A DNA stretch of 64,000 nt, taken from the NCBI GenBank assembly GCA_964546955.1, contig CAZJLP010000009.1, positions 57,909 through 121,908 of the forward strand, in the 5' to 3' direction. The notes under the pieces are model-generated. The model was not told where the DNA came from. It saw only the letters and a list, made by a program, of their open reading frames with translations, and ran no database searches. Positions 7,182 through 16,091 of the stretch are shown in pieces (within the stretch, counting starts at the first letter, position 1; each line of letters begins with the position of its first letter). The position numbers and the translations under genes are program-made. Source of the DNA: CAZJLP01 sp964546955 (GTDB lineage Bacteria; Verrucomicrobiota; Verrucomicrobiia; Opitutales; Opitutaceae).

Positions 7182-7907
7182 TCAGATCTGAAAATCGCCC
7201 TTGCCGCTGGGTTCGTGGAGGCCGCATTCGCGTTTCACGCCGTTGAAGCGGGTGTCTTCCTCGCGCATGCCATCCAGGAGCTTGCTCGTACTGTGTACAT
7301 CCCCGACGGAAACATAACCCTGATCCCAAAGCGGATGATAAGGCAGGCCGAACTCACTCAGGTAACGATGAACCCGGCGATTGTCCCAATCGATGATGGG
7401 GTGGATCTTCGTGATCTTGTTTTGGACCTGTACCACTTTTACGCCCTCACGAGAGCTCGCTTGAGATCGGCGCAATCCGGCGAGCCATGCGGTCGCCTTC
7501 AGTTCTCGTACGGCCCGGTCCATGGGCTCGACCTTGTTGATCAAGTTGTAGCGTTTTAGGCCGTCAATCCCCTGCTCCCACTGCTTGCCATAGAGGGCTT
7601 CCTGCTCGGCAGCCGTGATCGCGGGGACGTATTTTTTAATGTTCAGCTGCAGTTTGTCGGTCAGCTCCTTCGCGAAACGGTAGGTCTCCGGAAACAAATA
7701 ACCCGTATCGATGAAAATGATCGGAATATTAGGGACGATTCGCGTGACCAAATGAAGCATCACCGCAGCCTGGATTCCAAAACTCGTAGTCATCACCAAG
7801 CCGTCACCAAACTTCCCCACCGCCCATTTTACTCGCTCCTCCGCGCTTGCCTTTTCGAGCTCAAAGTCGGCGGCGGCAGGCTGCGGCGCAGAAGCAGTGA
7901 CGTTCAT
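7182..7907 (-). CDS. cysH: Phosphoadenosine phosphosulfate (PAPS) reductase
   Basis: 241-residue assimilatory reductase that makes sulfite from PAPS, with electrons from thioredoxin. Seen: the PP-loop-like MTTSFGIQAAVMLHLV, IFIDTGYLFPETYRF, the substrate motif WLAGLRRSQASSR, and the C-terminal catalytic Cys in KRECGLH. The paired cysteines that hold the 4Fe-4S cluster in APS reductases (CCxxRK and a second CxxC) are absent, so this should be a PAPS-specific, cluster-free enzyme. No other cys gene is adjacent. Upstream there is an inverted repeat at 7925-7947 that may be its operator. Confidence 0.93.
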   Translation of the reverse strand: MNVTASAPQPAAADFELEKASAEERVKWAVGKFGDGLVMTTSFGIQAAVMLHLVTRIVPNIPIIFIDTGYLFPETYRFAKELTDKLQLNIKKYVPAITAAEQEALYGKQWEQGIDGLKRYNLINKVEPMDRAVRELKATAWLAGLRRSQASSREGVKVVQVQNKITKIHPIIDWDNRRVHRYLSEFGLPYHPLWDQGYVSVGDVHSTSKLLDGMREEDTRFNGVKRECGLHEPSGKGDFQI

Positions 7908-7924
7908 GAGTGAGACTACTTCTA

Positions 7925-7947
7925 CTTACTTTATGTCCTAAGTAAAG
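7925..7947. promoter_or_regulatory. Candidate operator upstream of cysH
   Basis: TTACTT (7926-7931) and AAGTAA (7940-7945) form an inverted repeat with 8-bp spacing, embedded in unusually AT-rich DNA 20-40 bp before the cysH start. A dimeric repressor or activator of sulfate assimilation could bind here. The identity of the regulator is not inferable from this window. Confidence 0.35.
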
Positions 7948-7998
7948 ATTCGACGGACAAATCGTTTTAAATAGCTTACATATGGCTTGTTAAGCGAA

Positions 7999-8124
7999 AT
8001 GCCGAAGGTTACCCCATCGCCCTTGATGCTCGTGGTGGCAACGAACCCCTGGCCCTGCGGTTACCTCGGCGAACCGAAAAACGAGTGCCGCTGCGGTCTC
8101 GCGCGGAGCCGGATATGCTATAAA
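7999..8124 (+). pseudogene. Remnant of a ComM/YifB Mg-chelatase-like ATPase
   Basis: Between cysH and valS, the plus strand encodes VTPSPLMLVVATNPWPCGYL directly followed by GEPKNECRCGLARSRICYKA. This matches the well-conserved ComM segment that reads roughly FMLVAAMNPCPCGYLGDPxxxCxC and so on. About 35-40 residues are recognisable. The first Cys of the CPC motif is Trp here, and nothing before or after continues the family: the frame runs into the valS end and stops near 8169. This is a fossil fragment, not a working gene. It is too short to appear as a normal gene call. Confidence 0.65.
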
Positions 8125-10850
8125 GCTGCCAGCAGGCGTTCGATCTCCGCCTTCTTTGTCTTCTGATCGGCGAGCTGCTTACGCGCGCCTTCGAGCACCG
8201 CGGGTGGGGCTTTGCTGACAAACGCTTCGTTGGAGAGGCGGGCCTCCGTGCCGGCAATGTGTTTGTCGATCTGCTCCAGCTCCTTCTTCAGGCGCTGCCT
8301 TTCCGCCGCGGGGTCCACCGTAATGCCGGTATCCAGATAGAGCGTTCCGAACGGCGTGACAATTGCGGGCAAAGCCGGCTCCTGCTGCGTGCGAGAAATG
8401 GAGGCGGCGCCTACGAGACGGGCGAGCTTCGCGCCATTTTTCTCGAGCACCGACCATTCCGTCTCTCCGCACAGGGCGAGCAGCTTGACGTCGCGCTTCT
8501 GCGCGACGGCTTGGTCGGCTTTGAGCTGCCGGGCGAGGCTGGCGAACTGTTTTTGCCGATCGACCCGACCCGATGCGGCGACGTCGACTCGAATACCGCG
8601 TTGCTCCAACCGGGCGGCGAGGCCGGACGGCGTCTCGATGCGTGTATCCTGAACGAAACTACCCGGTTTACCGTAGCCGAGAAGGTGCCACAGTTCTTCC
8701 GTGATAAAGGGAGCGAAGGGTTCGAAAAGAAGCAGGAATTCGCGGATGACCAAATCCTGGATGGCGAGGCTGTGCGCCTTGAGGCTTGGGTTCTGCACCT
8801 TCGTCTTGGACACCTCCACATACCAGTCACAAAAGTCGTTCCAGAAAAAAGCGTAGAGCCGCTGGGTGGCAGCGGCGAATTCGAATTCCGCGAAACCGTG
8901 CTCGACGACGGCCATGGTTTCCAGCAATGCGCCGAGCACCGCATGGTCGTCATCGTCCAGTTTCGAGGACTCGATTCTCGCCAGAATAACCTCAAGCGAA
9001 GCATTGTCCGACATCTCGCCGCTCATCTGCCGGAAACGGCAGGCGTTCCAGAGCTTGTTGCAGAAGTTCTTGCCGCCCTCGATGCGGTCTTCGTCGAACT
9101 TCACGTCCTGCCCCAGAGGGGCGATCTGCAGAAGGCCGAAACGCAGGCCGTCCGCGCCATACTTGGCGATCAAGTCGAGAGGATCGGGCGAATTGCCGAG
9201 CGTTTTCGACATCTTTCGCCCCTGTTTGTCGCGAACGATGCCGTTGAAATAGACGTTCTTGAACGGAATCCGCTGCTGAATGGGCGCGCCGGGACGTGAA
9301 AATTCGAGCCCGGCCATGATCATGCGCGCCACCCAGAAGAAGATAATGTCCGCGCCCGTGGCGAGGGTGGTGGTCGGATAAAAAGCGTCGAAGCTCGCCT
9401 TCTTCATCGCGTCGGCGTCGGGCCAGCCCAGGGTGCCGAAGGGCCAGAGCCAGGACGATGCCCACGTGTCGAGGACGTCTTCTTCCTGCTCCCAATTTTG
9501 CGGATCGGACGGACCTTGCAGCGACACATGAACCTTGGAGGAGTCGCGCAGATCGGCCTCCGTGAGCGTTTCACGATCGATCCCCTTCCGATACCACACG
9601 GGAATCCGATGTCCCCACCACAGCTGTCGGCTGATGCACCAATCCTGAATATTATCCAGCCAGTTGAGGTACACTTTGCTCCAACGCTCCGGATACATTT
9701 TCACCAATCCATCGCGCACCACCTGCTTGGCTTCCTCGACGCGCGGGTAGCGCAGCCACCACTGCTGGGTCAACCGGGGCTCGATCGGCACGCCGGCGCG
9801 CTGCGAATAGCCGACGTTGTTCTCATACGGTTTCTCCTCGAGCAGGGACCCGCGTTCGCGGAGGAGCTCGGCTGCTTTTTTGCGCCCGGCGAACCGCTCC
9901 AGGCCGGCCAGCTCGGCGCCGGCAAAAGCATTGAGCGTCCCGTCAGGATTGAGGGCATCGATAATCGGAAGCCTGTGCCGCTGGCCGATCTCGTAGTCCG
10001 TTCGGTCGTGCGCCGGAGTCACTTTGAGCACGCCGGCCGCAAAAGTAGGATCGACCGCCTCATCCGCCACAATCGGCAGCGCTTCGCGAGGTCCGAGCGG
10101 ACGCCAAACGTGCCGGCCGATCAGTTTTTGATAGCGTTCGTCATTCGGGTGCACCGCGAGCGCGGTGTCGGCGGGAATGGTTTCGGGCCGTGTCGTCTCG
10201 ACCGTCAAATAGGTGCCGGGCTCTTCCACCAGTTCATACTGAAGTTTGTAAATGAAGCCCTTGGTCGGCCTCATCTCGACTTCTTCGTCGGAGAGCGCGG
10301 TCAGCGTGGCGGGGCACCAATTCACCATGCGTTTTCCGCGGTAAATGCGCCCCTTGCCGAACAGATCCACAAAGGCGGTCAGAACTGCCTGGCTGTAGGA
10401 GGGATCCATCGTGAACGCGGTCCGATCCCAGTCGCAGGAGCAGCCCAGCTCGCGCAGCTGCTTCAAAATCGTGTTGCCGTATTGCTCGCGCCAAGCCCAC
10501 ACCCGCTCGAGGAATTTTTCGCGGCCCAGGTCGCGACGGCCCTTGCCTTCGGTTTTCTTCAGGTGCTTCTCCACCTGGCCTTGCGTGGCGATGCCCGCAT
10601 GATCGGTGCCGGGAATCCAACAGGCGGCTTTGCCTTCGAGGCGCGCACGGCGCGTCAAAGCGTCCTGCAACGTGTTGTTGAGCACGTGGCCCATGTGCAG
10701 AATTCCCGTCACATTGGGCGGAGGAATCACGATCGTGTGCGTCTCCTGGCCGGGCTTGGCCACGCCGGCAAAACACTTCGCCTGCAACCAAGCGGCATAC
10801 CACTTGGCTTCAACTTCGCGCGGTTCGTAGCTCTTGGTGATTTCGGCCAT
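8118..10850 (-). CDS. valS: Valine--tRNA ligase
   Basis: 910-residue class Ia synthetase. The start at 10850 gives MAEITKSYEPREVEAKWYAAW; the 68 residues encoded upstream in frame are translation of an intergenic repeat. Seen: PPPNVTGILHMGH (HIGH box, residues 50-55), the editing domain with TTRPETIPADTALAVHP, WCISRQLWWGHRIPVWY, KMSKT as the KMSKS variant in GRKMSKTLGNS, an anticodon-binding domain, and a C-terminal coiled coil (AERQRLKKELEQIDKHIAGTEARL). Full length and intact. The sequence just before the start is CCTCCTCC on the coding strand, so there is no Shine-Dalgarno motif. Confidence 0.97.
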   Translation of the reverse strand: MAEITKSYEPREVEAKWYAAWLQAKCFAGVAKPGQETHTIVIPPPNVTGILHMGHVLNNTLQDALTRRARLEGKAACWIPGTDHAGIATQGQVEKHLKKTEGKGRRDLGREKFLERVWAWREQYGNTILKQLRELGCSCDWDRTAFTMDPSYSQAVLTAFVDLFGKGRIYRGKRMVNWCPATLTALSDEEVEMRPTKGFIYKLQYELVEEPGTYLTVETTRPETIPADTALAVHPNDERYQKLIGRHVWRPLGPREALPIVADEAVDPTFAAGVLKVTPAHDRTDYEIGQRHRLPIIDALNPDGTLNAFAGAELAGLERFAGRKKAAELLRERGSLLEEKPYENNVGYSQRAGVPIEPRLTQQWWLRYPRVEEAKQVVRDGLVKMYPERWSKVYLNWLDNIQDWCISRQLWWGHRIPVWYRKGIDRETLTEADLRDSSKVHVSLQGPSDPQNWEQEEDVLDTWASSWLWPFGTLGWPDADAMKKASFDAFYPTTTLATGADIIFFWVARMIMAGLEFSRPGAPIQQRIPFKNVYFNGIVRDKQGRKMSKTLGNSPDPLDLIAKYGADGLRFGLLQIAPLGQDVKFDEDRIEGGKNFCNKLWNACRFRQMSGEMSDNASLEVILARIESSKLDDDDHAVLGALLETMAVVEHGFAEFEFAAATQRLYAFFWNDFCDWYVEVSKTKVQNPSLKAHSLAIQDLVIREFLLLFEPFAPFITEELWHLLGYGKPGSFVQDTRIETPSGLAARLEQRGIRVDVAASGRVDRQKQFASLARQLKADQAVAQKRDVKLLALCGETEWSVLEKNGAKLARLVGAASISRTQQEPALPAIVTPFGTLYLDTGITVDPAAERQRLKKELEQIDKHIAGTEARLSNEAFVSKAPPAVLEGARKQLADQKTKKAEIERLLAAL

Positions 10851-10921
10851 GGAGGAGGAGGACTTTGAACCTTTGAAACAACCGCGCGCGGGAGGCGGAG
10901 GCAAGTGGTTAAACAGAAGGA

Positions 10922-11070
10922 GTTGAGGGTTGAGAGGGTCGGGCTCTTCAGGCCGGCCGCACCTTGTTCTCGAACGCCAAAAGACGTTGCCGAGCCGAAC
11001 CTCCCACGCCCGACGGGGAATGCTGGTCTGCCGACCGGGTCTCCGACCTCTCAACCCTCAACTCTCAACT
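10922..11070. repeat. Inverted pair of heptamer repeats (gttgagg / ctcaact words) upstream of valS
   Basis: The left arm has gttgagg, gttgaga, gggtcgg (10922-10942). The right arm has ccgacct, ctcaacc, ctcaact, ctcaact (11043-11070), the reverse complement in the same 7-base phase. The arms flank about 100 bp of GC-rich non-coding DNA in the divergent valS-glnD region. The only ORF across it is the spurious valS N-terminal extension. Confidence 0.75.
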
Positions 11071-11157
11071 CCGCCGCATCGGCGAAGTCCCTCAAAGAGA
11101 GGAGCCTTCATTTCCCGCTTTGCATGATTCCCAATTAAGCATGAGCTAGAGGTTCGC

Positions 11158-13977
11158 ATGAGCGGCCGCCTACAGAAACACGCCTTGGAGCGCCTCAATT
11201 TCACGGGGGAAGTTTCGCGCGCGGAGCGCCTGGCGGCCTGCAAAACGTTCCTCCGCCTCGAGAGCGCGATGATTCACATGCGGCACGATGCCGGCGAATC
11301 GGGCTTGGCGGTGGTGCGCGCGCGAGCAGCGATGCTGGACGTGATGCTCGCTCATCTTTTCGACTATGCGCTTTCGGCGTGGATTCGGACGCAGGGTCCT
11401 GCACCGGCTCCCGTGTGCCTCGTCGCACTCGGCGGCTACGGACGGGCCGAACTCAGCCCGCTGAGCGATATCGACGTGATGTTTCTTTTCCCATCGAAGG
11501 TGAAGCTGGCGGCTCTCAAGCCTCTGCAGGAGCACCTGATCAACGAGATCCTCTACATACTGTGGGATACCGGGCTAAAGGTCGGTCATTCGTCGCGCAC
11601 GGTGGACGATGTATTCGCGGAGGCGCGAAAAGACATCCAAACCAAGACCGCACTCCTTGAATCGCGGCTGATCGCCGGTTCTGAGAACCTTTTCGAAACT
11701 TTCTCCGCCGCCTACCGCAGTTTTTATCGCGACGAGAATCCGCGGGGCTACATCGTGGCGCGCCTGGAAGACCAGGCGGAGCGGAGGAAAAAATACGGCG
11801 ACACCGTTTTTCTGCAGGAACCCGACATCAAGAACGGGGTGGGTGGACTGCGCGATTACCAGACCGCGCTTTGGATGGCGCGGGTCAAACTCGGCATTGC
11901 CACGATGGACGACCTCGCGGCGCAGCAGTATCTTCGACGCAACGAATGCCGCGACTTCCAGCGCGCGTACGACTTTCTGCTGCGCGTCCGCAACGAGCTA
12001 CATTTCGGCAACAAGCGGCCGACCGATCTTCTGAATCTCGAGACGCAGCCGCGCATTGCTCTCGGCCTCGGTTACACGAACAGCAATGTTCTGGGTCGGG
12101 TCGAGCAATTCATGCACGACTACTATCGTGCGGCGCAGACCATCTATCGCACCTCTCAGATCGTGGAGAACCGACTGGCCCTCACGCTCGACAAGGAAAA
12201 GAGCCGACTCTCCTTCAAGGAAGCCATTCGCGCGTATCGAAATCAGCGGGCAAAACGCATCGATGGCCTGATTGTGCGAGGCCAGGAGCTCGCAGCCGAA
12301 CGCCCCGAGATCTTCAAGGAGGATCCGGTCCGCCTGATCCGCGTCTTCCGGCATTGCCAGCAGCTCGATGCGCAGCTGGATTTTTCGCTCCAGGCGCTCA
12401 TTCGCGAATCGCTCCCCCTCATTACTCGGAAAGTCACGACGTCGCCCGATGCGAACATCAGTTTTCGCGCGATCCTCAGCGAACCCGGCGCCGTTTTTCC
12501 CACGCTCGAGAAGATGCATGAGCTCGGTGTATTGGGCCGGTTTATCCCGGAGTTCGATGCGTTGACCTGCCTTGTCCAGCACGAATTTTACCATCGTTAT
12601 ACGGCCGACATCCATACGCTGCACGCGATTCGCGAATTGGACCGCGTATTCACGGAAGCAGAACCCATGGCGTTGAAATATCGCGAGGTCCTCCACCAGA
12701 CTCGGGACCCTGCGCTCCTCTATCTCATCCTTCTGTTGCACGATATCGGAAAGGCCAAAGGCATTGCGGGGCATGCGGAAAGCGGAGTCGCCATCGCGGG
12801 TCCCATTCTGGAACGTCTGCAAATCGATCCCGACGCGGCCCAAATAGTCACCTTTATCATCAAAAATCATCTGATTATGGCACGCTTTTGGCAGAGACGT
12901 GACGTAGATGATCCGAACACTGCCCTTGCATTCGCGGAAGCCGTCAATGAAGCCGACAACCTGCGCTATCTCTACGTCCACACCTATTGCGATGCGCGCG
13001 GCACCGCTGCGGATCTCTGGAATGGCTACAAAGACACGCTGCACACCACCCTTTTCCGAGCTACGCTGGACCGCCTGATTCACGGTGCTGCCTTGGAATC
13101 CCGAAACTCAGAACGCACCCAAATGAAGCACCAAGAATTGATCTCCAAGAAAATCCCCGGCATCGGCACAGACGAGGTAACCGCGCATTTCAATTTGCTG
13201 CCGGAGCGTTATTTTATCCACACCGACACGACGGAGATCGCACTGCATATTCAGATGGTCAACAAACTGCTTCATTCGATCACCGCGGCGGATTCGGTCA
13301 GTTCGTTGAAACCGGTCATTGACTGGAAGGACGACCTCAACCGCAGCCTGACCGTCGTGAATGTTGTAACTTGGGACCGAGCCGGTCTCTTCTACAAGCT
13401 CGCCGGCGCGTTCAGCGTGGCCGGACTGAATATTCTTGGCGCCAAGGTGATTTCGCGGACCGATCACATCGCGATCGATACCTTCTACGTCGTCGATCCG
13501 GGTCGCGGAGTCGTGCAAAACCAAGCGTCGACCGAAACCTTCGCCAAAACGGTCGAGCAAGCGCTGGTCGCGGCCAAAGACCTTTATCCGGATATCGTCG
13601 CCCAGGCGAAAAAGTACAGCAGCAGCAACTACACGCCGGCTCCGAGTGGAGAGAGCATCCATAGTTCCTTTCCTCCCACGGTCGAGGTCTACCACGAACT
13701 TTCGATGCAGCGCACCATTGTCGAAATTCAAGCGCACGACCAAATCGGACTGCTCTACCGCCTCGCGAAAACGATTTACGACCACGGCTTCGACATCACG
13801 TTCGCCCGCATCGGGACCGAGCGGGGAATCGCCATCGACACGTTTTACATCGAAAGCGCAAACCATGAACCGACCGAAGACACGGGCCGCCTGCACGCGC
13901 TGCGGGACGCCCTCGCGGCCGTGATTGCTCCGCCGGTCGCGACCGCGGAAGCGGCGGTGGCCGGTTCAGCGAAGTAA
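11158..13977 (+). CDS. glnD: [Protein-PII] uridylyltransferase / uridylyl-removing enzyme
   Basis: 939-residue bifunctional sensor of glutamine that adds or removes UMP on PII proteins. Domains in order: nucleotidyltransferase with GGYGRAELSPLSDID (residues about 92-106), a helical GlnD-type linker, an HD hydrolase domain with LLLHDIGKAKG (His528-Asp529) and HAES, and two C-terminal ACT domains (about 728-800 and 850-920), each opening with the typical VxDRxGLxY-like pattern. All key residues are visible. It diverges from valS. A GAF histidine kinase follows within 61 bp and may be transcribed with it, which hints at nitrogen control but is not proof. Confidence 0.95.
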   Translation: MSGRLQKHALERLNFTGEVSRAERLAACKTFLRLESAMIHMRHDAGESGLAVVRARAAMLDVMLAHLFDYALSAWIRTQGPAPAPVCLVALGGYGRAELSPLSDIDVMFLFPSKVKLAALKPLQEHLINEILYILWDTGLKVGHSSRTVDDVFAEARKDIQTKTALLESRLIAGSENLFETFSAAYRSFYRDENPRGYIVARLEDQAERRKKYGDTVFLQEPDIKNGVGGLRDYQTALWMARVKLGIATMDDLAAQQYLRRNECRDFQRAYDFLLRVRNELHFGNKRPTDLLNLETQPRIALGLGYTNSNVLGRVEQFMHDYYRAAQTIYRTSQIVENRLALTLDKEKSRLSFKEAIRAYRNQRAKRIDGLIVRGQELAAERPEIFKEDPVRLIRVFRHCQQLDAQLDFSLQALIRESLPLITRKVTTSPDANISFRAILSEPGAVFPTLEKMHELGVLGRFIPEFDALTCLVQHEFYHRYTADIHTLHAIRELDRVFTEAEPMALKYREVLHQTRDPALLYLILLLHDIGKAKGIAGHAESGVAIAGPILERLQIDPDAAQIVTFIIKNHLIMARFWQRRDVDDPNTALAFAEAVNEADNLRYLYVHTYCDARGTAADLWNGYKDTLHTTLFRATLDRLIHGAALESRNSERTQMKHQELISKKIPGIGTDEVTAHFNLLPERYFIHTDTTEIALHIQMVNKLLHSITAADSVSSLKPVIDWKDDLNRSLTVVNVVTWDRAGLFYKLAGAFSVAGLNILGAKVISRTDHIAIDTFYVVDPGRGVVQNQASTETFAKTVEQALVAAKDLYPDIVAQAKKYSSSNYTPAPSGESIHSSFPPTVEVYHELSMQRTIVEIQAHDQIGLLYRLAKTIYDHGFDITFARIGTERGIAIDTFYIESANHEPTEDTGRLHALRDALAAVIAPPVATAEAAVAGSAK

Positions 13978-14038
13978 GGCGTCCAGCCCGGCAGGAAAGC
14001 CTCGATTACGGCGCTGGATTCGCTTTCATCCGGATTCC

Positions 14039-15793
14039 GTGGAAAGTCCGCCGCCTTCGCGCGACCTTACAGCGCCCCACCCGACGTCGAATCTCCCGGG
14101 GAAATTCGATCCGCGGACGCTTCCCCTCCTCTACCGCATCAGTTCGCTGGTGGGCAGGACGGAAGACCCTCGTTTGGCGTTGCGGACGATCCTGGCCGAG
14201 ATCGTGGCGGCTCTCCACGCGAACAGCGGCTCCATCGCGCTGCTCAACCCCGACACCGGGAAGTTGGAAATCGAGGTGCAACAAGGCTTGCCCGCCGACA
14301 CCAACGATGTCGCGCTGCGACTGGGACAGGGCATCACCGGTTGGGTCGCTTTCCACAACAAGCCGCAACTTGTCTCCAATGTGGCCGCAGATCCCCGGTA
14401 TATTTCGCTCCGCCCGGAGGTCCGCTGCGAGATGGCGGCTCCGATGGAGGAGAACGGTCAAACTCTCGGGGTGATCAATGTCGACTGCGACGAAGTCGAC
14501 GGCTTCAACGAGGCCGACCTGCAATTGCTCGTCCTGTGCACGCAAGAAGCCACCGCGGTGATGTCCCGGTTGTGGCAACTGCGACAGCTGCGAGGCAAGG
14601 CCCGGCAGTTGGAAACCCTCATCACGATCGGACACTCGCTCGTGACGAAGCTGGAGGAGCAGGAGCTTTTCGACACCGTCACGGAAGACGCGGCGCAAAT
14701 CATGCAATGCCGCGCCTGTGCGCTCTATCTCTACGACGAGACGAGGGACACGGTGCGAGTCGCCTCCTTTGCCAGCTCCACCAAAGTTGACCTGCCCAAA
14801 GGCGACCTTCCGCTCACCTCCTGTTTGATTTCGTCGGTCGTCCACACGCGCAGGCAGGTGGACTATCCCAATATTCAGAGCGCTGAGTTTTTCGATTTGG
14901 TCGACTTACCTCGCGATCCTTCGTTTCGCACCTTCCTGGCCGCGCCAATGATCTATGAAAACGAGATCCTCGGTGTGCTCGCCGTTTTCACCGACCACGT
15001 CCACCGGTTCAACAACGACGAAAAGCGTCTCTTGGCCGCCCTGGCCAGCCTTGGGGCCGTGGCGCTCCAGAATTCGCGGCTCTATTCGCGGGTGTTTCAA
15101 AGCGAGGAGTCTCTCCGGAAAAACGAACAGCTAACCACCCTCGGCCTGCTCGCGGCGGAGATCGCTCACGAGATCCGCAATCCTCTCACCGTGATCAAGC
15201 TGCTCTATGGTTATCTCGGGCTGGATTTCCCCGAGAACGATCCTCGGCGCACCGATGTGCGGGTCATCAGCGAAAAACTGGATCAACTGGAGGCAATCGT
15301 CACCCGAGTCCTCACCTTCGCCAAAGCACCCTCGAGCCTGCACTCTCGGTGGCCAATCGTCGACGTGATCGAAGACACCATTGTCCTGATCCGGCTCAAG
15401 CTGGCCCAAAGCAAGATTCACCTCCGTTTCGAGCCGCCACCCCGGACGATGATTGTCGATGTGCACAAAGGGCAGCTTCAGCAGGTATTGTTAAACTTGT
15501 TGATCAACTCGACCCAGGCCATGACGGATGGCGGGGAGATCACGATCGCGTGCCATACGGAGGAGCGCGGTCCGGCCCGGGTGGCCATCGTCGATGTCGC
15601 CGACACGGGACCCGGGATCGCGGAAGGGCTGCGAGACCGCATTTTCGACTCGTTCTTGTCCGGACGCCCGGATGGAACCGGCTTGGGTCTGGCCATCGCG
15701 AAACGCATCCTGCTCAGCCACCACGGCGACATCACGTTATTGGAGTCGAGCCCGGCCGGAACGACCATGCGAATTACGCTGCCGCTGGTCTGA
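14039..15793 (+). CDS. Cytosolic GAF-GAF sensor histidine kinase
   Basis: 584 residues if started at GTG 14039; the open frame extends upstream into glnD, so the start is uncertain. Two GAF domains (about residues 15-170 and 195-345) precede HisKA with the H-box AAEIAHEIRNPLTVIK (His377), an N-box QQVLLNLLINSTQAM, and DTGPGI and GTGLGLAIAK ATP-binding boxes. There is no membrane segment and no receiver, so it phosphorylates a separate regulator in the cytosol. The NtrB-like H-box and its place after glnD suggest a link to nitrogen status, which is only an inference. No response regulator is nearby. Confidence 0.88.
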   Translation: MESPPPSRDLTAPHPTSNLPGKFDPRTLPLLYRISSLVGRTEDPRLALRTILAEIVAALHANSGSIALLNPDTGKLEIEVQQGLPADTNDVALRLGQGITGWVAFHNKPQLVSNVAADPRYISLRPEVRCEMAAPMEENGQTLGVINVDCDEVDGFNEADLQLLVLCTQEATAVMSRLWQLRQLRGKARQLETLITIGHSLVTKLEEQELFDTVTEDAAQIMQCRACALYLYDETRDTVRVASFASSTKVDLPKGDLPLTSCLISSVVHTRRQVDYPNIQSAEFFDLVDLPRDPSFRTFLAAPMIYENEILGVLAVFTDHVHRFNNDEKRLLAALASLGAVALQNSRLYSRVFQSEESLRKNEQLTTLGLLAAEIAHEIRNPLTVIKLLYGYLGLDFPENDPRRTDVRVISEKLDQLEAIVTRVLTFAKAPSSLHSRWPIVDVIEDTIVLIRLKLAQSKIHLRFEPPPRTMIVDVHKGQLQQVLLNLLINSTQAMTDGGEITIACHTEERGPARVAIVDVADTGPGIAEGLRDRIFDSFLSGRPDGTGLGLAIAKRILLSHHGDITLLESSPAGTTMRITLPLV

Positions 15794-15803
15794 GCACGCC
15801 GGG

Positions 15804-15824
15804 GAGTTGAGAGTTGTGAGTTGA
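15804..15824 (+). repeat. Heptamer run (gagttga x3)
   Basis: Three perfect-phase 7-base units, gagttga, gagttgt, gagttga, immediately after the kinase stop. They use the same word as the arms at 10922-11070 but here with no facing arm. Confidence 0.6.
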
Positions 15825-15868
15825 GCGCCGAGCCGTTCATCTCCCTGCTTCTCTAGTCGTCGTTCCAC

Positions 15869-16048
15869 GTGAATTTCGTCCAACAAAAGAAGTTTGTCGC
15901 CGCCGGCATCGTCCTCCTGGTGGCCGCAGGGGTGATCATTCTCTTCGTCCTGACGCGTCTGCCTTTGGCCGCGCGAATCGGTCTGGCCTCGTTCGATTTC
16001 GTTCTAGCCGCCCTGTTGTTTGCCGCCTTGCGGCAAAAGCGAAGGTGA
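15869..16048 (+). CDS. Small two-span membrane protein, 59 residues
   Basis: GTG-started frame encoding MNFVQQKKFVAAGIVLLVAA and then two hydrophobic stretches (about residues 9-28 and 36-53) separated by a short TRLPLAAR linker, ending in a basic tail QKRR. Hydropathy this regular over the whole frame is unlikely by chance. It lies between the GAF kinase and the convergent propeller kinase 1. The family is not recognised and no function is proposed. It falls below common length cut-offs and may be missed by annotation. Confidence 0.55.
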   Translation: MNFVQQKKFVAAGIVLLVAAGVIILFVLTRLPLAARIGLASFDFVLAALLFAALRQKRR

Positions 16049-16091
16049 GAGCGGCGTATGCACGTCACGGGTAAACTACGTTCCCCTCGCG

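Noticed and set aside
9498..10868. 456-codon frame antisense to valS
   Set aside because: Arg/Gly/His-rich composition with no recognisable family; explained by codon bias of valS.
10922..11070. Heptamer arms considered as a CRISPR array
   Set aside because: Units are 7 bases without spacers, and degenerate; no cas genes nearby.
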